From Siderastrea radians (Eukaryota > Cnidaria > Anthozoa > Scleractinia > Rhizangiidae), in contig OZ024895.1 in assembly GCA_964017195.1 (NCBI GenBank), positions 29,681,375-29,745,374 of the forward strand: 64,000 nucleotides of DNA, written 5' to 3'. Positions 39,001-44,129 of the stretch are shown piece by piece. A model generated the notes under the pieces. It did not search any database, was not told the origin of the DNA, and saw only the letters and a list, made by a program, of their open reading frames with translations. Both the position numbers and the translations under genes were made by a program. Each line of letters begins with the position of its first letter. The first letter of the stretch is position 1.

Positions 39001-40363
39001 ACTTGACTGGCACCAGCCGGAAAATTATTTCGAGCCCTGGCAAGTACTGGTCAAATGCAGTTTCTTATCAATTACTGTTATTCGCTGAAATGTCAATGTT
39101 TTTGTTCAATAGAAATCAGTGTAAGAATAAAACTAGTACCCAGGCTCATCTCCAAAAGACGCATGGAACGCCTGGAGGTTAAAAAATGCTTGTGAACGAA
39201 GCGGCAGTGTTTTCGTCGATGTTTGGGAGGAAAACTGCCTCAAAATAATCAATCTCTTTGGCTTTTATGTTTGTGAGGATGAAAAGCAGCTGCTTTATCA
39301 CCAATACTAGGCACACTTTTCTGTTTTATGTGGAAAATGCTCTGGAAATGCGAAAGATGCACACGTTAAAGAATTATGCGGATCCGCACCACCGCATCCT
39401 GTAAGATGTCCTGTCTATCCCTTCTCCGCAAAGTTTTTTCCTTTTTCTTTCTCAAATTTTGTTTTAGATATGACTGATTGGTAACAGGACTTCCTGTTGT
39501 AGAGTTCGGTCTGTAATCATACTCGTGATTAAACAAATCGGGCATCTGCTACGCAGTCGTCCAATTTCGCTAATCACTCGTATGATTACAGAGTGAATTG
39601 GACTCCATCAGTCCTATTACCATTATTTATTATTTATTTTTTCCATTTTTTATTCATTCATTTACTTATTAGATTATTGCTATTGTTATTATTATTATTA
39701 TTAATTTTTTCTTTTAGTTTTTAGTTTTTAGTTTCATTTTTTACATATCATAGCTGTATTTCAGGTTATTTACTCCCATATTTACATACAAACCGGAAAT
39801 TGACACCGGGTTGTATGGCATGCAAGCCCACTTCACGCCCCCTCTGAGTCGAACAAGTTTCATTCGCTACACATCAAAGTTGGCATTTATGAAAATCAAA
39901 AATCTTCCAGAGAGTACGCGGCATTAAGAAAACGATGTGTTGTTTAACGCTTAGAATGTTGACTTGTTAAGCCTTTGAGGGATACTCAAAGTTTTTGCCG
40001 ATTTAGTGAACAAAGGTTCAACATGAACTTTGAACGCATCGATGTATTCAGTTAGTATAACCAAAGTTTTTCGCAAATTGTAAAGTCGTTAAAAGCTAAG
40101 TACACAACGTTTTCTCGCCATCTAGTCCTCTTACCACAAAACACTAAAGAAAAGAAAATTGAAACCGAAATTTTATGTTTCTTGAACTAAACGAACCTAT
40201 TTTATCGAACAACAATATACGATTGCGTGTTTTTCTTTCTGTTAGCCTAAGCTTATGTAACTCACCGTCTAACGTTCAACCATTGTGAAATAACTTGGCT
40301 TGTTCTTCCCCTAGGGAGGTATGCAAGACTCCGAGACACTTTAAGAAATCCACCACGCAACAT
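12947..40363 (-). CDS. ACADVL: Very-long-chain specific acyl-CoA dehydrogenase, mitochondrial
   Basis: FAD enzyme of the mitochondrial inner membrane that makes the first double bond in beta-oxidation of long fatty acyl-CoAs and passes electrons to ETF. I placed 24 coding exons on the minus strand, listed separately; every adjacent junction except one agrees in phase. The order follows vertebrate VLCAD: basic N-terminal transit peptide ([13 protein letters not shown]), [22 protein letters not shown] [24 protein letters not shown] (FAD-binding signature), [27 protein letters not shown], and RIFEGTND with the catalytic-base glutamate, then the C-terminal membrane-binding domain ending HPLGF-stop. 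One exon of about 73 nt, matching vertebrate ASRSL...HEKMLCDTWCIE, should lie between 16641 and 13084 and was not found. Predicted length is about 638 aa against 655 in human. ACAD9 is the alternative; the C-terminus favours ACADVL. Confidence 0.93.
13320..13480 (+). repeat. Dispersed repeat (old retroposon type), copy D
   Basis: GGATAGGATGCTAGTCCGTC, GGGCTACCCCAGCATTT and CAGTCTAAGGAAAGAACACC; corresponds to the left and middle part of the family. Confidence 0.4.
14037..14182. mobile_element. MITE, 146 bp, with 9-bp target duplication
   Basis: Nearly perfect palindrome with ends TAGCCTGTGTAGCAGTCG and CGACTGCTACGCAGGCTA, inner arms TTCCTTTTAGCCAA and TTGGCTAAAAGGAA. Flanked by CCTGCAAAT (14028-14036) and TCTGCAAAT (14183-14191), one mismatch. 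Lies in the last ACADVL intron. Confidence 0.85.
14533..14667 (-). other. Short coding-like frame of unknown origin
   Basis: A 44-residue minus-strand frame contains [18 protein letters not shown] and [16 protein letters not shown], an amphipathic helix-rich pattern, then a stop. It lies in an ACADVL intron next to an [16 protein letters not shown] stretch in another frame (14462-14500). No family recognised; it may be a remnant of a mobile element gene. Confidence 0.25.
16641..16713 (-). CDS. ACADVL: ACADVL exon 23
   Basis: [20 protein letters not shown] then VLS, matching human [23 protein letters not shown]. Ends in phase 2, which does not fit the next exon found; one more exon is required. 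Confidence 0.94.
16826..16898 (-). CDS. ACADVL: ACADVL exon 22
   Basis: [20 protein letters not shown] then KKII, matching human VEAKLIKHKKGI. Confidence 0.9.
17179..17251 (-). CDS. ACADVL: ACADVL exon 21
   Basis: [20 protein letters not shown] then SAKL; corresponds to the membrane-binding segment (human LVHPELSRSG). Phases 2 and 0 agree with neighbours. Confidence 0.85.
17866..17963 (-). CDS. ACADVL: ACADVL exon 20
   Basis: [20 protein letters not shown] then [12 protein letters not shown]; start of the VLCAD-specific C-terminal extension (human ALKNPFGNAGLLLGEA). Confidence 0.92.
18543..18644 (-). CDS. ACADVL: ACADVL exon 19 (catalytic base)
   Basis: [20 protein letters not shown] then [14 protein letters not shown]; the glutamate of FEGTND is the catalytic base by homology. 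Confidence 0.96.
19067..19129 (-). CDS. ACADVL: ACADVL exon 18
   Basis: [20 protein letters not shown] then [10 protein letters not shown] is the FAD-binding acyl-CoA dehydrogenase signature 2. Confidence 0.96.
19252..19446. mobile_element. Palindromic MITE-like element, 195 bp
   Basis: Arms TACCCAGAGTCCTCAGGC...GGTGGTCACC and GGTGACCACC...GCCTGAGGACTCTTGGTA pair over about 45 bases. No clear target duplication. Intronic (ACADVL). Confidence 0.6.
20125..20211 (-). CDS. ACADVL: ACADVL exon 17
   Basis: [20 protein letters not shown] then AAISKVYAS, matching human SMAYMVSANMDQGATDFQ. Confidence 0.95.
20830..20934 (-). CDS. ACADVL: ACADVL exon 16
   Basis: [20 protein letters not shown] then [15 protein letters not shown]; the R-QFG motif contacts the FAD of the partner subunit in this family. 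Confidence 0.95.
21018..21043. repeat. Perfect GC-rich hairpin
   Basis: ATAATCACC and GGTGATTAT flank a CGCG-rich loop; followed by CAATCAGTGCGCGCAC, a motif often seen near such hairpins in this window's repeats. Confidence 0.4.
21335..21438 (-). CDS. ACADVL: ACADVL exon 15
   Basis: [20 protein letters not shown] then [14 protein letters not shown], the strongest single match to VLCAD. Confidence 0.97.
21631..21849. repeat. Recent tandem duplication, two ~108-bp units
   Basis: 21631-21737 and 21738-21849 are nearly identical, from GTTTTCGTTTTG through TTCGAGAACTTTGTAACA to CGTGTCATGTCTCTT; they differ by one T/A change and in GTTTT copy number. Confidence 0.85.
22371..22437. repeat. (AAAC)n microsatellite
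   Basis: About 67 bases of AAAC/AAAAC units. Similar short arrays occur at 18165, 20255, 21144, 24035 and 25226, all in ACADVL introns. Confidence 0.8.
22489..22534 (-). CDS. ACADVL: ACADVL exon 14
   Basis: [15 protein letters not shown], then a split glycine; matches human VFFDGVRVPSENVLG. Confidence 0.93.
23130..23178 (-). CDS. ACADVL: ACADVL exon 13
   Basis: [16 protein letters not shown], identical to the human motif; phase AG|T at its start. Confidence 0.95.
23237..23314. repeat. Tandem array of palindromic AGATCT units
   Basis: Units of about 33 bases, ACAGATCTCTAAAATAGAG with ATCTGT, each a hairpin, repeated two and a half times. Confidence 0.8.
24082..24167 (-). CDS. ACADVL: ACADVL exon 12
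   Basis: [28 protein letters not shown]; matches human KEKITAFVVERGFGG. Confidence 0.93.
24646..24691 (-). CDS. ACADVL: ACADVL exon 11
   Basis: Completes W, then [15 protein letters not shown], identical in most positions to human [15 protein letters not shown]. Confidence 0.95.
24922..24989 (-). CDS. ACADVL: ACADVL exon 10
   Basis: [20 protein letters not shown] then KLW (Trp split TG|G), beta-domain. Confidence 0.94.
25344..25409 (-). CDS. ACADVL: ACADVL exon 9 (FAD signature)
   Basis: [20 protein letters not shown] then AG: the [13 protein letters not shown] signature that contacts FAD and substrate. Confidence 0.95.
25696..25722 (-). CDS. ACADVL: ACADVL exon 8
   Basis: Nine-codon microexon EQKEKYLPL, matching human AQKEKYLPKL; donor followed by GTGAGT. 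Confidence 0.92.
26229..26336 (-). CDS. ACADVL: ACADVL exon 7
   Basis: 36 codons: [36 protein letters not shown]. Substrate-pocket helices of the acyl-CoA dehydrogenase N-terminal domain. Confidence 0.95.
26614..27071. repeat. (CAGT)n tetranucleotide satellite in three blocks
   Basis: Pure runs at 26655-26710 and 26969-27051, and degenerate CAGT/CAAT/CACT units between. The last block turns into CAAT repeats. It yields spurious SQSV open frames and is not a gene. Confidence 0.9.
27208..27249 (-). CDS. ACADVL: ACADVL exon 6
   Basis: 14 codons, [14 protein letters not shown], matching human VPSELGGVGLCNTQ. Confidence 0.94.
27859..28205. mobile_element. Double-hairpin repeat, copy 1
   Basis: First hairpin: TATAGAGGGTATTACATGG pairs with CCACCATGTAATTTTC...TATATA; second hairpin: TAGACAAGAG pairs with CTCTTGTCTA. 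Same order and sequence as 47140-47434. Intronic (ACADVL). Confidence 0.7.
28328..28420 (-). CDS. ACADVL: ACADVL exon 5
   Basis: 31 codons: [14 protein letters not shown] and [11 protein letters not shown], matching human EVNDPAKND and GLKELGAFGLQ. Confidence 0.94.
28488..29586. mobile_element. piggyBac-like non-autonomous element, 1099 bp
   Basis: TTAA at 28484-28487 and 29587-29590 flank ends CCCATTA and TAATGGG, the hallmark of piggyBac insertions. CCGGCC lies just inside both ends. No transposase frame; GC is higher at the left end than in surrounding intron. Located in ACADVL intron 4. Confidence 0.65.
29900..30150 (+). repeat. Dispersed repeat (old retroposon type), copy A
   Basis: Shares GATGCCAGTC, ATTTATACGTGCCTGGGTCG and TTTCTAAGGAAACAA with copies near 13330-13480, 30690-30780 and 32470-32530. 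Confidence 0.5.
30213..30277 (-). CDS. ACADVL: ACADVL exon 4
   Basis: Encodes [18 protein letters not shown] then FFE, matching human LNEEQ...VEPVSRFFE. Donor GAG followed by GTAAAG, phase 0. Confidence 0.92.
30400..30625. mobile_element. Palindromic element, ~225 bp
   Basis: TTTCTGGTGGTTGTTGTACT and AGTACAACAACCACCAGAAA are perfect inverted arms extended by TGACCAAG/CTTGGTCA; outer GTGTTGGAAG pairs with CTTCCAACA. Confidence 0.65.
30660..30790 (+). repeat. Dispersed repeat (old retroposon type), copy B
   Basis: CCATTTATACACCTGGATGG, GGGAGACAATGTGAAGTAAA and TTGTCTAAGGAAACAA; same family as 29900-30150. Confidence 0.5.
31685..31763 (-). CDS. ACADVL: ACADVL exon 3
   Basis: Encodes [18 protein letters not shown] and QVFPFPE, matching human ESKSFAVGMFKG and QVFPYP. 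Donor GAAG followed by GTAAGT, phase 1. Confidence 0.93.
32470..32535 (+). repeat. Dispersed repeat (old retroposon type), copy C
   Basis: CCATTCAAACACCTGGATAG, GAGACAACACAG and TGTCTAAGGATGCAGGGTTC; same family. Confidence 0.45.
32540..32712 (+). repeat. Dispersed repeat with CCAATCAGAAGC hairpin, copy 1
   Basis: GAGAAAACAGCCAATGTTTC, GGTCGCCACTTGAG and ACCCAGATCTTGGTAGTGCT recur in reverse orientation at 46672-46805. Confidence 0.6.
33105..33265. repeat. Palindromic repeat, ~160 bp
   Basis: AATGCCGGACCTCAAATGCT pairs with AGCATTTGAGGCCCGGTGTT; ends in TTTAATTGAGAAAATAC. Confidence 0.5.
33284..33338 (-). CDS. ACADVL: ACADVL exon 2
   Basis: Acceptor TTTCCTAG, donor AAAG followed by GTGTGT. 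Encodes [24 protein letters not shown] resembles a transit-peptide cleavage region. Confidence 0.82.
33691..33800 (+). repeat. Telomere-like GTTAGGG units inside the Ginger-like element
   Basis: GTTAGGGTTAGGGG (33710-33723) and degenerate neighbours such as GAGTAAGGGTTGG and TTAGGGTTAGGATT. Too degenerate and internal to be a telomere. Confidence 0.6.
33881..34275. repeat. Minisatellite of ~108-bp units (about 3.7 copies)
   Basis: Units start near 33881, 33988, 34094 and 34205 with GGAAGTAAATTGTTAAAT and contain ACATGTTATTATGAGT and AACTGAATGTCTTTTAATG. Lies between the left inverted repeat and the integrase stop. Confidence 0.85.
34288..35757 (-). CDS. DDE integrase-type transposase (Ginger/GIN-like, 489 aa)
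   Basis: Acts as a cut-and-paste transposase. A zinc-binding-like region spans residues 118-155 ([12 protein letters not shown] then SLCKLHAQQ); the usual final CxxC is CKLH here. The rve catalytic core has D185 (VEVDLIDFR), D247 (HTDNGKEF) and E283 (GLVERNNR), so the D,D(35)E spacing is exact. [11 protein letters not shown] before the glutamate is typical. The C-terminal part has an acidic/basic linker (about 345-405) and a GDYVSIKI to NVLMGKIV segment like a chromo/SH3-type DNA-binding fold. The frame is uninterrupted, so the protein could be active. Related host genes in other animals are GIN1 and KRBA2. Confidence 0.88.
   Translation of the reverse strand: MRISLKTRLHSTKLSSTRFREMEDCVDRKTFYDKLETLKTGKSKLTVYLSDSLHHNAKNYLEKLQQGKEDETRAELTKSEISTIKRKRWTLKDENIVTGDNRIVVPKSKLHEVLCECHSSTAHRGRDKTNTYVKGIYSEIPQQVVSLFTSLCKLHAQQRSITDHKKQAITKPISAETFMSHVEVDLIDFRNVKCSCTNPHQWVLHVTDHHTKYSWLFALHNKTAEEVLAKLQELFWHFGFPQTLHTDNGKEFKNKLIQEFCQKHGIKQVHGAPRKPQTQGLVERNNRTVKENLTNILKENQTELTTWCSRLGEAAYKKNITIHRAVKETPYRLVFGIDPKKENKENPTQEEQEEDQVSEMENENGQIKRKTAPTSEAESRKRIRIEANSHQTEYNEKMKKSRQKAQALNIGDYVSIKIDPVDKTPFHPNVLMGKIVAFENEYAKVACKFGLISTLISPARLVKCQATNMQICEDKEITFTKACKMAIDQ
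35850..35960 (+). repeat. tRNA-like (SINE head) segment
   Basis: TAGTGTAGTGG (35859-35869) resembles a pol III A box and GTTCAAGGC (35917-35925) a B box, about 58 bases apart; an A-rich run follows at 35941-35955. No cloverleaf was established. Confidence 0.3.
36456..36911. other. Open region in ACADVL intron 1, gene status unresolved
   Basis: A 151-codon plus-strand frame is open, its last ~90 codons at normal base composition ([24 protein letters not shown]), but two other frames are open across the same stretch and no homology is recognised. A possible donor (ACAG then GTGGGT) is at 36741. I do not call a gene. Confidence 0.3.
38284..39039. mobile_element. hAT-like non-autonomous element, ~756 bp
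   Basis: Ends CAGGGCTTGAAATAA and TTATTTCGAGCCCTG; subterminal TTTGACCGGACA / TGTCCGGTCAAA repeats at both ends. GCAAGT directly flanks both sides (38278-38283 and 39040-39045). CAGGG ends are typical of hAT, which makes 8-bp duplications; only 6 bp match here. No transposase. Confidence 0.5.
39505..39615. repeat. Imperfect palindrome around TGTAATCATAC
   Basis: CTGTAATCATACTCGTGATTA pairs with TAATCACTCGTATGATTACAG (39572-39592); AGGACT and AGTCCT near the ends extend the pairing. Confidence 0.45.
40266..40363 (-). CDS. ACADVL: ACADVL exon 1 (mitochondrial transit peptide)
   Basis: ATG at 40361-40363, 32 codons plus two bases (CG), donor followed by GTGAGT. Arg- and Ser-rich, almost no acidic residues: [26 protein letters not shown]. 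The split CG|A arginine joins exon 2 in phase. The opposite strand is also open but is judged a shadow. Confidence 0.8.
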
Positions 40364-40511
40364 TCTCGCAGAAATTCAGGCAAAGGGTCTTACTTGCCGC
40401 TTCCAAGCGCAGAAGAACGCGGACGACGACTTGAACAAATTTTGTCGTCACGTAACAAACGAGTGCGCGGTTGCTAAGCCGTCTAAAGTCCAATTTCTTG
40501 TGGCTTCGATG

Positions 40512-40726
40512 CAACCTCGTCCCCAGGGCCTTCTCCTCGTTCAAAATGGCGGTCAGAGAAACCCCTGGCCAAGGCTGCCAAAGTGGCTCCAAAAATTCGT
40601 TAGAATTTCGTTAGGTAAACACGATGAAATGTCTTCGTTTCGTTTGGACAACGGTTTCCGATTGGAGAAAACAAACTTTCTCAGACCGCCATTTTGAACG
40701 AGGAGAAGGCCCTGGGGACGAGGTTG
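40512..40726. mobile_element. MITE, 215 bp, 9-bp target duplication, upstream of ACADVL
   Basis: Inverted ends CAACCTCGTCCCCAGGGCCT and AGGCCCTGGGGACGAGGTTG, extended by TCTCCTCGTTCAAAATGGCG. Flanked by GCTTCGATG at 40503-40511 and 40727-40735. It begins about 150 bases upstream of the ACADVL start codon, so it likely lies in the promoter or 5' UTR. Confidence 0.9.
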
Positions 40727-40966
40727 GCTTCGATGTGCCCTTGAAAGACCGCTTGAAATTGTTGGCCCATTTTAGGGCTGAAAAACAAAACATCTAGGCA
40801 AACATAATATGGAAGATGTTCTTTAATGTCTTGGGGACTACTTTGGCTATTTGTAACAAATATTTGGTCGCTGTACTGGTTGTCGTAAGACCCAAAGCAT
40901 TAATAGCACTGGACCGAATCACAACAAACGGAACGAACCAATCAGAACTCTGAAGCATGCAATAGG

Positions 40967-41341
40967 GCGCTTTCAAGAGAAAATAAGGGGACAGAGAGGG
41001 ATTCTGAGGGCGTTGGCTGGGATATGTCACTTTCACAAAAGTTATTTATAGACTGGCTTTTGAACGGAAGCCTGTTTTCCGAAACGTCCGCATCAATACC
41101 ATTTCCCTTGTTTTTCGAAGTCGTTTTCATCGACAAAACGTAAGACCACTTGGTCCGCCATTACAAGCAAAATTTTGAATGGTACTTCAAACAACAGATC
41201 GAGGTTGCCTTTATGTGGACGTCCTGAATTCAGACTTCCGTTGCAAATGGCCGTCTAAAAATAACGTTTCCGAACTTGACATATCCCAAAGCCTGGTCTG
41301 GCAGTGTCCCTCTCTGTCCCCTTATTTTCTCTTGGCGCTTT
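40967..41341. mobile_element. Long hairpin element, ~375 bp
   Basis: Arms of roughly 130-150 bases: GCGCTTTCAAGAGAAAATAA and GGGGACAGAGAGGGA at the left pair with TCCCTCTCTGTCCCC and TTATTTTCTCTTGGCGC at the right; the inner AGTTATTTATAGAC and AACGGAAG pair with GTCTAAAAATAACG and CTTCCGTT. Confidence 0.7.
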
Positions 41342-41669
41342 CCATTCGACCAAAAATTCCGATTTGAAGTTTCAAAAATTTCACGTGGCAAATGGAACAG
41401 TAACTCGGGAAATTTTCCGGATGGTTATACCAGCCCGGGTGGACCGAGCCGTTCCATTCAGTTTCGAACAGAAATTTACGACAGAGAGGTACTACAAACC
41501 GAAATTTTTTCGAATGGAACAGTAATTTCCGATCAGAACGGACCAACCGAAAAAGCGGTCCACCTCAAAAGGTGAACCTTCTTTTCCGAAAAATTTCCGG
41601 TTGGCCAGAACCGTTCCATTCAGTTTTGGACTGGAATTTCCCGGAAATTTTGGTTGAATGAAAAGCGCC
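41335..41669. mobile_element. MITE-like element abutting the hairpin, ~335 bp
   Basis: Ends GGCGCTTTCCATTCGACC and GGTTGAATGAAAAGCGCC; internal repeats of CCGTTCCATTCAGTTT and GGAATTTCC/GGAAATTT. It shares its left GGCGC end with the neighbouring hairpin, so one may have inserted at the edge of the other. Confidence 0.6.
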
Positions 41670-41854
41670 CCAAGTGAGCAAGGGAGACTTTTGCCTGATC
41701 GGTTAATCATTTTCCTAGTACCCAGTTTCCTAAAACATGCGCGCCCTTAAAATAAACAAAGATGGTGGTCTGCGGAAAAGATGTAGGTTTCATCGCTTGG
41801 TCACTTATTCTTACCTTTTTTTGCCCATATAACAAATCCAGGCGTTTTCCTAAC

Positions 41855-42405
41855 TCCTCGGCAGCGGAAAGAAGAATCACCAAATGATGAACTAGCTGTC
41901 AGAATTTTCGTCCCTCCAAGGGAAAACCTGTTGCTGCCAATTCTACCACTCCCAACACCAGTAAAAGTAAACTGTCTTGAGTTTCTGCTTGAAGGGTATG
42001 ATTTTCAAAAAAGAAGTTCCTTAATTGAAGGATTTAAATACGATTTTCATCTTTTTTCTGTGGGTCAAAGTAGATCTTATGAATCTCATAATTTGTTCTC
42101 GGCTAAACAACAGCCTTAAGTAGTTGATGAAAAATTAGCTAAGGAGCTGGAAGCCCATAGGTTTGCTGGACCTTTTGTTTCTGTTTTCAGAGTATCCCCC
42201 TTGGGTATTGTTCCAAAGAAAACCCAGGGGATTTCCGTATGATACATCATCTTTCATATCCTAAAGGTAAATCCGTAAATGATGGCCTTTCACCGGAACA
42301 TTGAAGTGTTCAATATGCTAATATTGACCAAGCTATAAAACGAATAAAACAGTCAGGTGTTGGTTCTTATCTGGCAAAAACAGATATCAAAAGTGCAGAG
42401 CTTTG
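41855..42405 (+). pseudogene. DIRS-type (tyrosine recombinase class) retroelement fragment, reverse transcriptase N-terminal part
   Basis: Plus-strand frame pieces read LPTPVKVNCLEFLLEGYD, SLIEGFKYDF, then (after a stop at 42117-42119) EKLAKELEAHRFAGPFV, PLGIVPKK, LSYPKGKSVNDGL, VQYANIDQAIKRIK and LAKTDIKSA. This is the region before and into the first catalytic motif of DIRS-like reverse transcriptases common in cnidarians. Stops and frameshifts are present and the catalytic YxDD region is absent, so it is a dead fragment. Confidence 0.75.
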
Positions 42406-42530
42406 AATGTAACCAGAGCGATCTTGAAAAGAATTCTCTGTTCAACAGGAAGCCAGTGAAGATTTAAAAGCAAAGGTGTGACATGCTCAAATTTGCTTTT
42501 GGACGTCCTCTGCGAGAGCAGCTATAGCCA

Positions 42531-42663
42531 TAGCCTGCGTAGCAAGCGTTTCCGTAAGGCTTTCTGCACGTTCGAGGCATTACCCCAATTTTCGCGCGGC
42601 TAAATAACGAAAAATGCCTCGAACGTGCGGAAAACCTTACGGAAACGCTTGCTACGCAGGCTA
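42531..42663. mobile_element. MITE, 133 bp, with 9-bp target duplication
   Basis: Near-perfect palindrome: TAGCCTGCGTAGCAAGCG ... CGCTTGCTACGCAGGCTA, with inner GTTCGAGGCATT / AATGCCTCGAAC. Flanked by CTATAGCCA at 42522-42530 and 42664-42672. Ends match the MITE at 14037. Confidence 0.92.
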
Positions 42664-42732
42664 CTATAGCCAGTAAGGGCTAGTCTCCCTCCTTCTGTTG
42701 TGTCTGTTGTGTCTGTTGAATTGCAGTTACCC

Positions 42733-44117
42733 TAACCTGCGATCAGGCCGAATTTTAGCATCGCTCTCATATTCTCTTATGTTGGTCGCTCGCTAAAATA
42801 GGGCCTGATACAATCTCTCACAGAAGTTCATGTCGGCGGCCAAATTTTGGCCGCGGAATCTTGCAATCTGATTGGCCCTTTAACGATAGAGCTGTCAACG
42901 GAAGTAAATTGTCTACGAGATTTCGATCCGACCGCCATCGCCAAGGGACAACCAAGGAACAAGTCTGCCGAAGTAAAATGTGTTGCTCTAATAAATTCTC
43001 GTCGTTCTAGGAGAATTGTCACCATTTCTTTCTCTCCTGAGAATGGCGTTCGGTTTGACGCAAGCTGTCTCTCACCTGGAGCAGAGAAGTACAGCAACAG
43101 TGAAGTATGTATTCTGTTTTATCGCATCGTGTCGCGGAATTTTCATTTGACGGCTTTCAACTAGTATTGATAACATGAACAGAGTGGTGGCTGTTTCCGC
43201 GTCTTACGAAACAAAACGAACAGCAGACGAGCAAGTATCTTTCGCCAAGAATGATCAACAAGTCAACCGATAATTCGGTAAACTTAACGGTGAACTAATG
43301 TTTGGCTACCCTGCGAGCAAATCGAAGGGCCTCTGCTCGCACGGTAATGTTTGGCGAGAACCGCAATCAAGTCGCAATAACGATTTTCAGTTTATTCATT
43401 CATTGTTTAATACTTATGTCGTTTTATTGATCTCTGACATTGACATCAAAGGATCTGACTAGTTTTATAATAGATGTTCTTCGTTTCAAAATTCCCTGCT
43501 GCTTAGAGATAAAATTCGCTGCTAATTTCAAATATTTATCACTTCTCGAATTAAATTACAAAATACCCCTTTGTTTATAAACGGTTTTATTTATGTTTTT
43601 ATTCTAAAGAATGAAACTGAAGGTATTTCTCTTAATTGTCCAAGGTTTTTTACGCAGAAAATCGGTACAATTGGGAAGAGAATATTTCCAGATACCACCT
43701 GAAATGGGAAATGATTCAAGCATGCAGCATATTTTGGTACATCACAACCTCGTCGTGTTTTGAATTTTCATTCAGTTTCAGCTCAGACAGAGCAACCATG
43801 TACAGTACCGGAACCTTCAAGTTAGCAATCGTGTAAATTTGAGTACTTGTGCCTAGAAGATATATCGTAGCCTATCATTTTTTTTTTGCCGACATTTACG
43901 TGACTTTCTGCGAATTGCCGTTATGGGAAATTTGCATACCGAGGATCGTGCAAGCAGAAGAAATTTTGATTGGCTGTTTTGTTGAATGTCAATCAATCAA
44001 AAAAAGTGGGCGGCAGACGTTCCGTAGAAGAATTGTATCAGGCTCTATTTTTCGTTTCGCCCGTCCCGCCTGAATGTTTCACCAAGCGAAACGAAAATAG
44101 AGCCTGATCGCAGGTTA
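42733..44117. mobile_element. Foldback-type element, 1385 bp, with 9-bp target duplication
   Basis: Ends TAACCTGCGATCAGGC and GCCTGATCGCAGGTTA are perfect inverted repeats. CAGTTACCC flanks it at 42724-42732 and 44118-44126. Each end is itself a hairpin: AATTTTAGC...GCTAAAATAGGGCCTGAT at the left and CTATTTTTCGTTTCGC...GCGAAACGAAAATAGAG at the right. An open frame (42847-43164, 105 codons) has no recognisable transposase motif. A 40-bp element is nested at 43307-43346. Confidence 0.85.
43307..43346. mobile_element. 40-bp micro-element with perfect 9-bp target duplication
   Basis: Ends TACCCTGCGAGCA and TGCTCGCACGGTA are inverted with one mismatch. ATGTTTGGC flanks it at 43298-43306 and 43347-43355. 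Its ends resemble those of 52574-52678. Confidence 0.75.
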
Positions 44118-44129
44118 CAGTTACCCTAA

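Noticed and set aside
40316..40697. Plus-strand open frame ([15 protein letters not shown]..., 120+ codons) with an upstream CCCCTAG acceptor-like site
   Set aside because: The opposite strand here encodes ACADVL exon 1 with a proper ATG, Arg-rich transit peptide, GTGAGT donor and phase match to exon 2; the plus frame continues into the MITE, so it is a shadow.
41817..41900. Minus-strand exon-like segment (LSAAEELGKRLDLLYGQKK with strong splice sites)
   Set aside because: The plus strand is the N-terminal side of the DIRS fragment (RKEESPNDELAVRIFVPP), which explains the open frame; no partner exon exists.
42847..43164. 105-codon frame as a transposase
   Set aside because: No catalytic motif and no similarity recognised; kept only as an unexplained frame within the foldback element.
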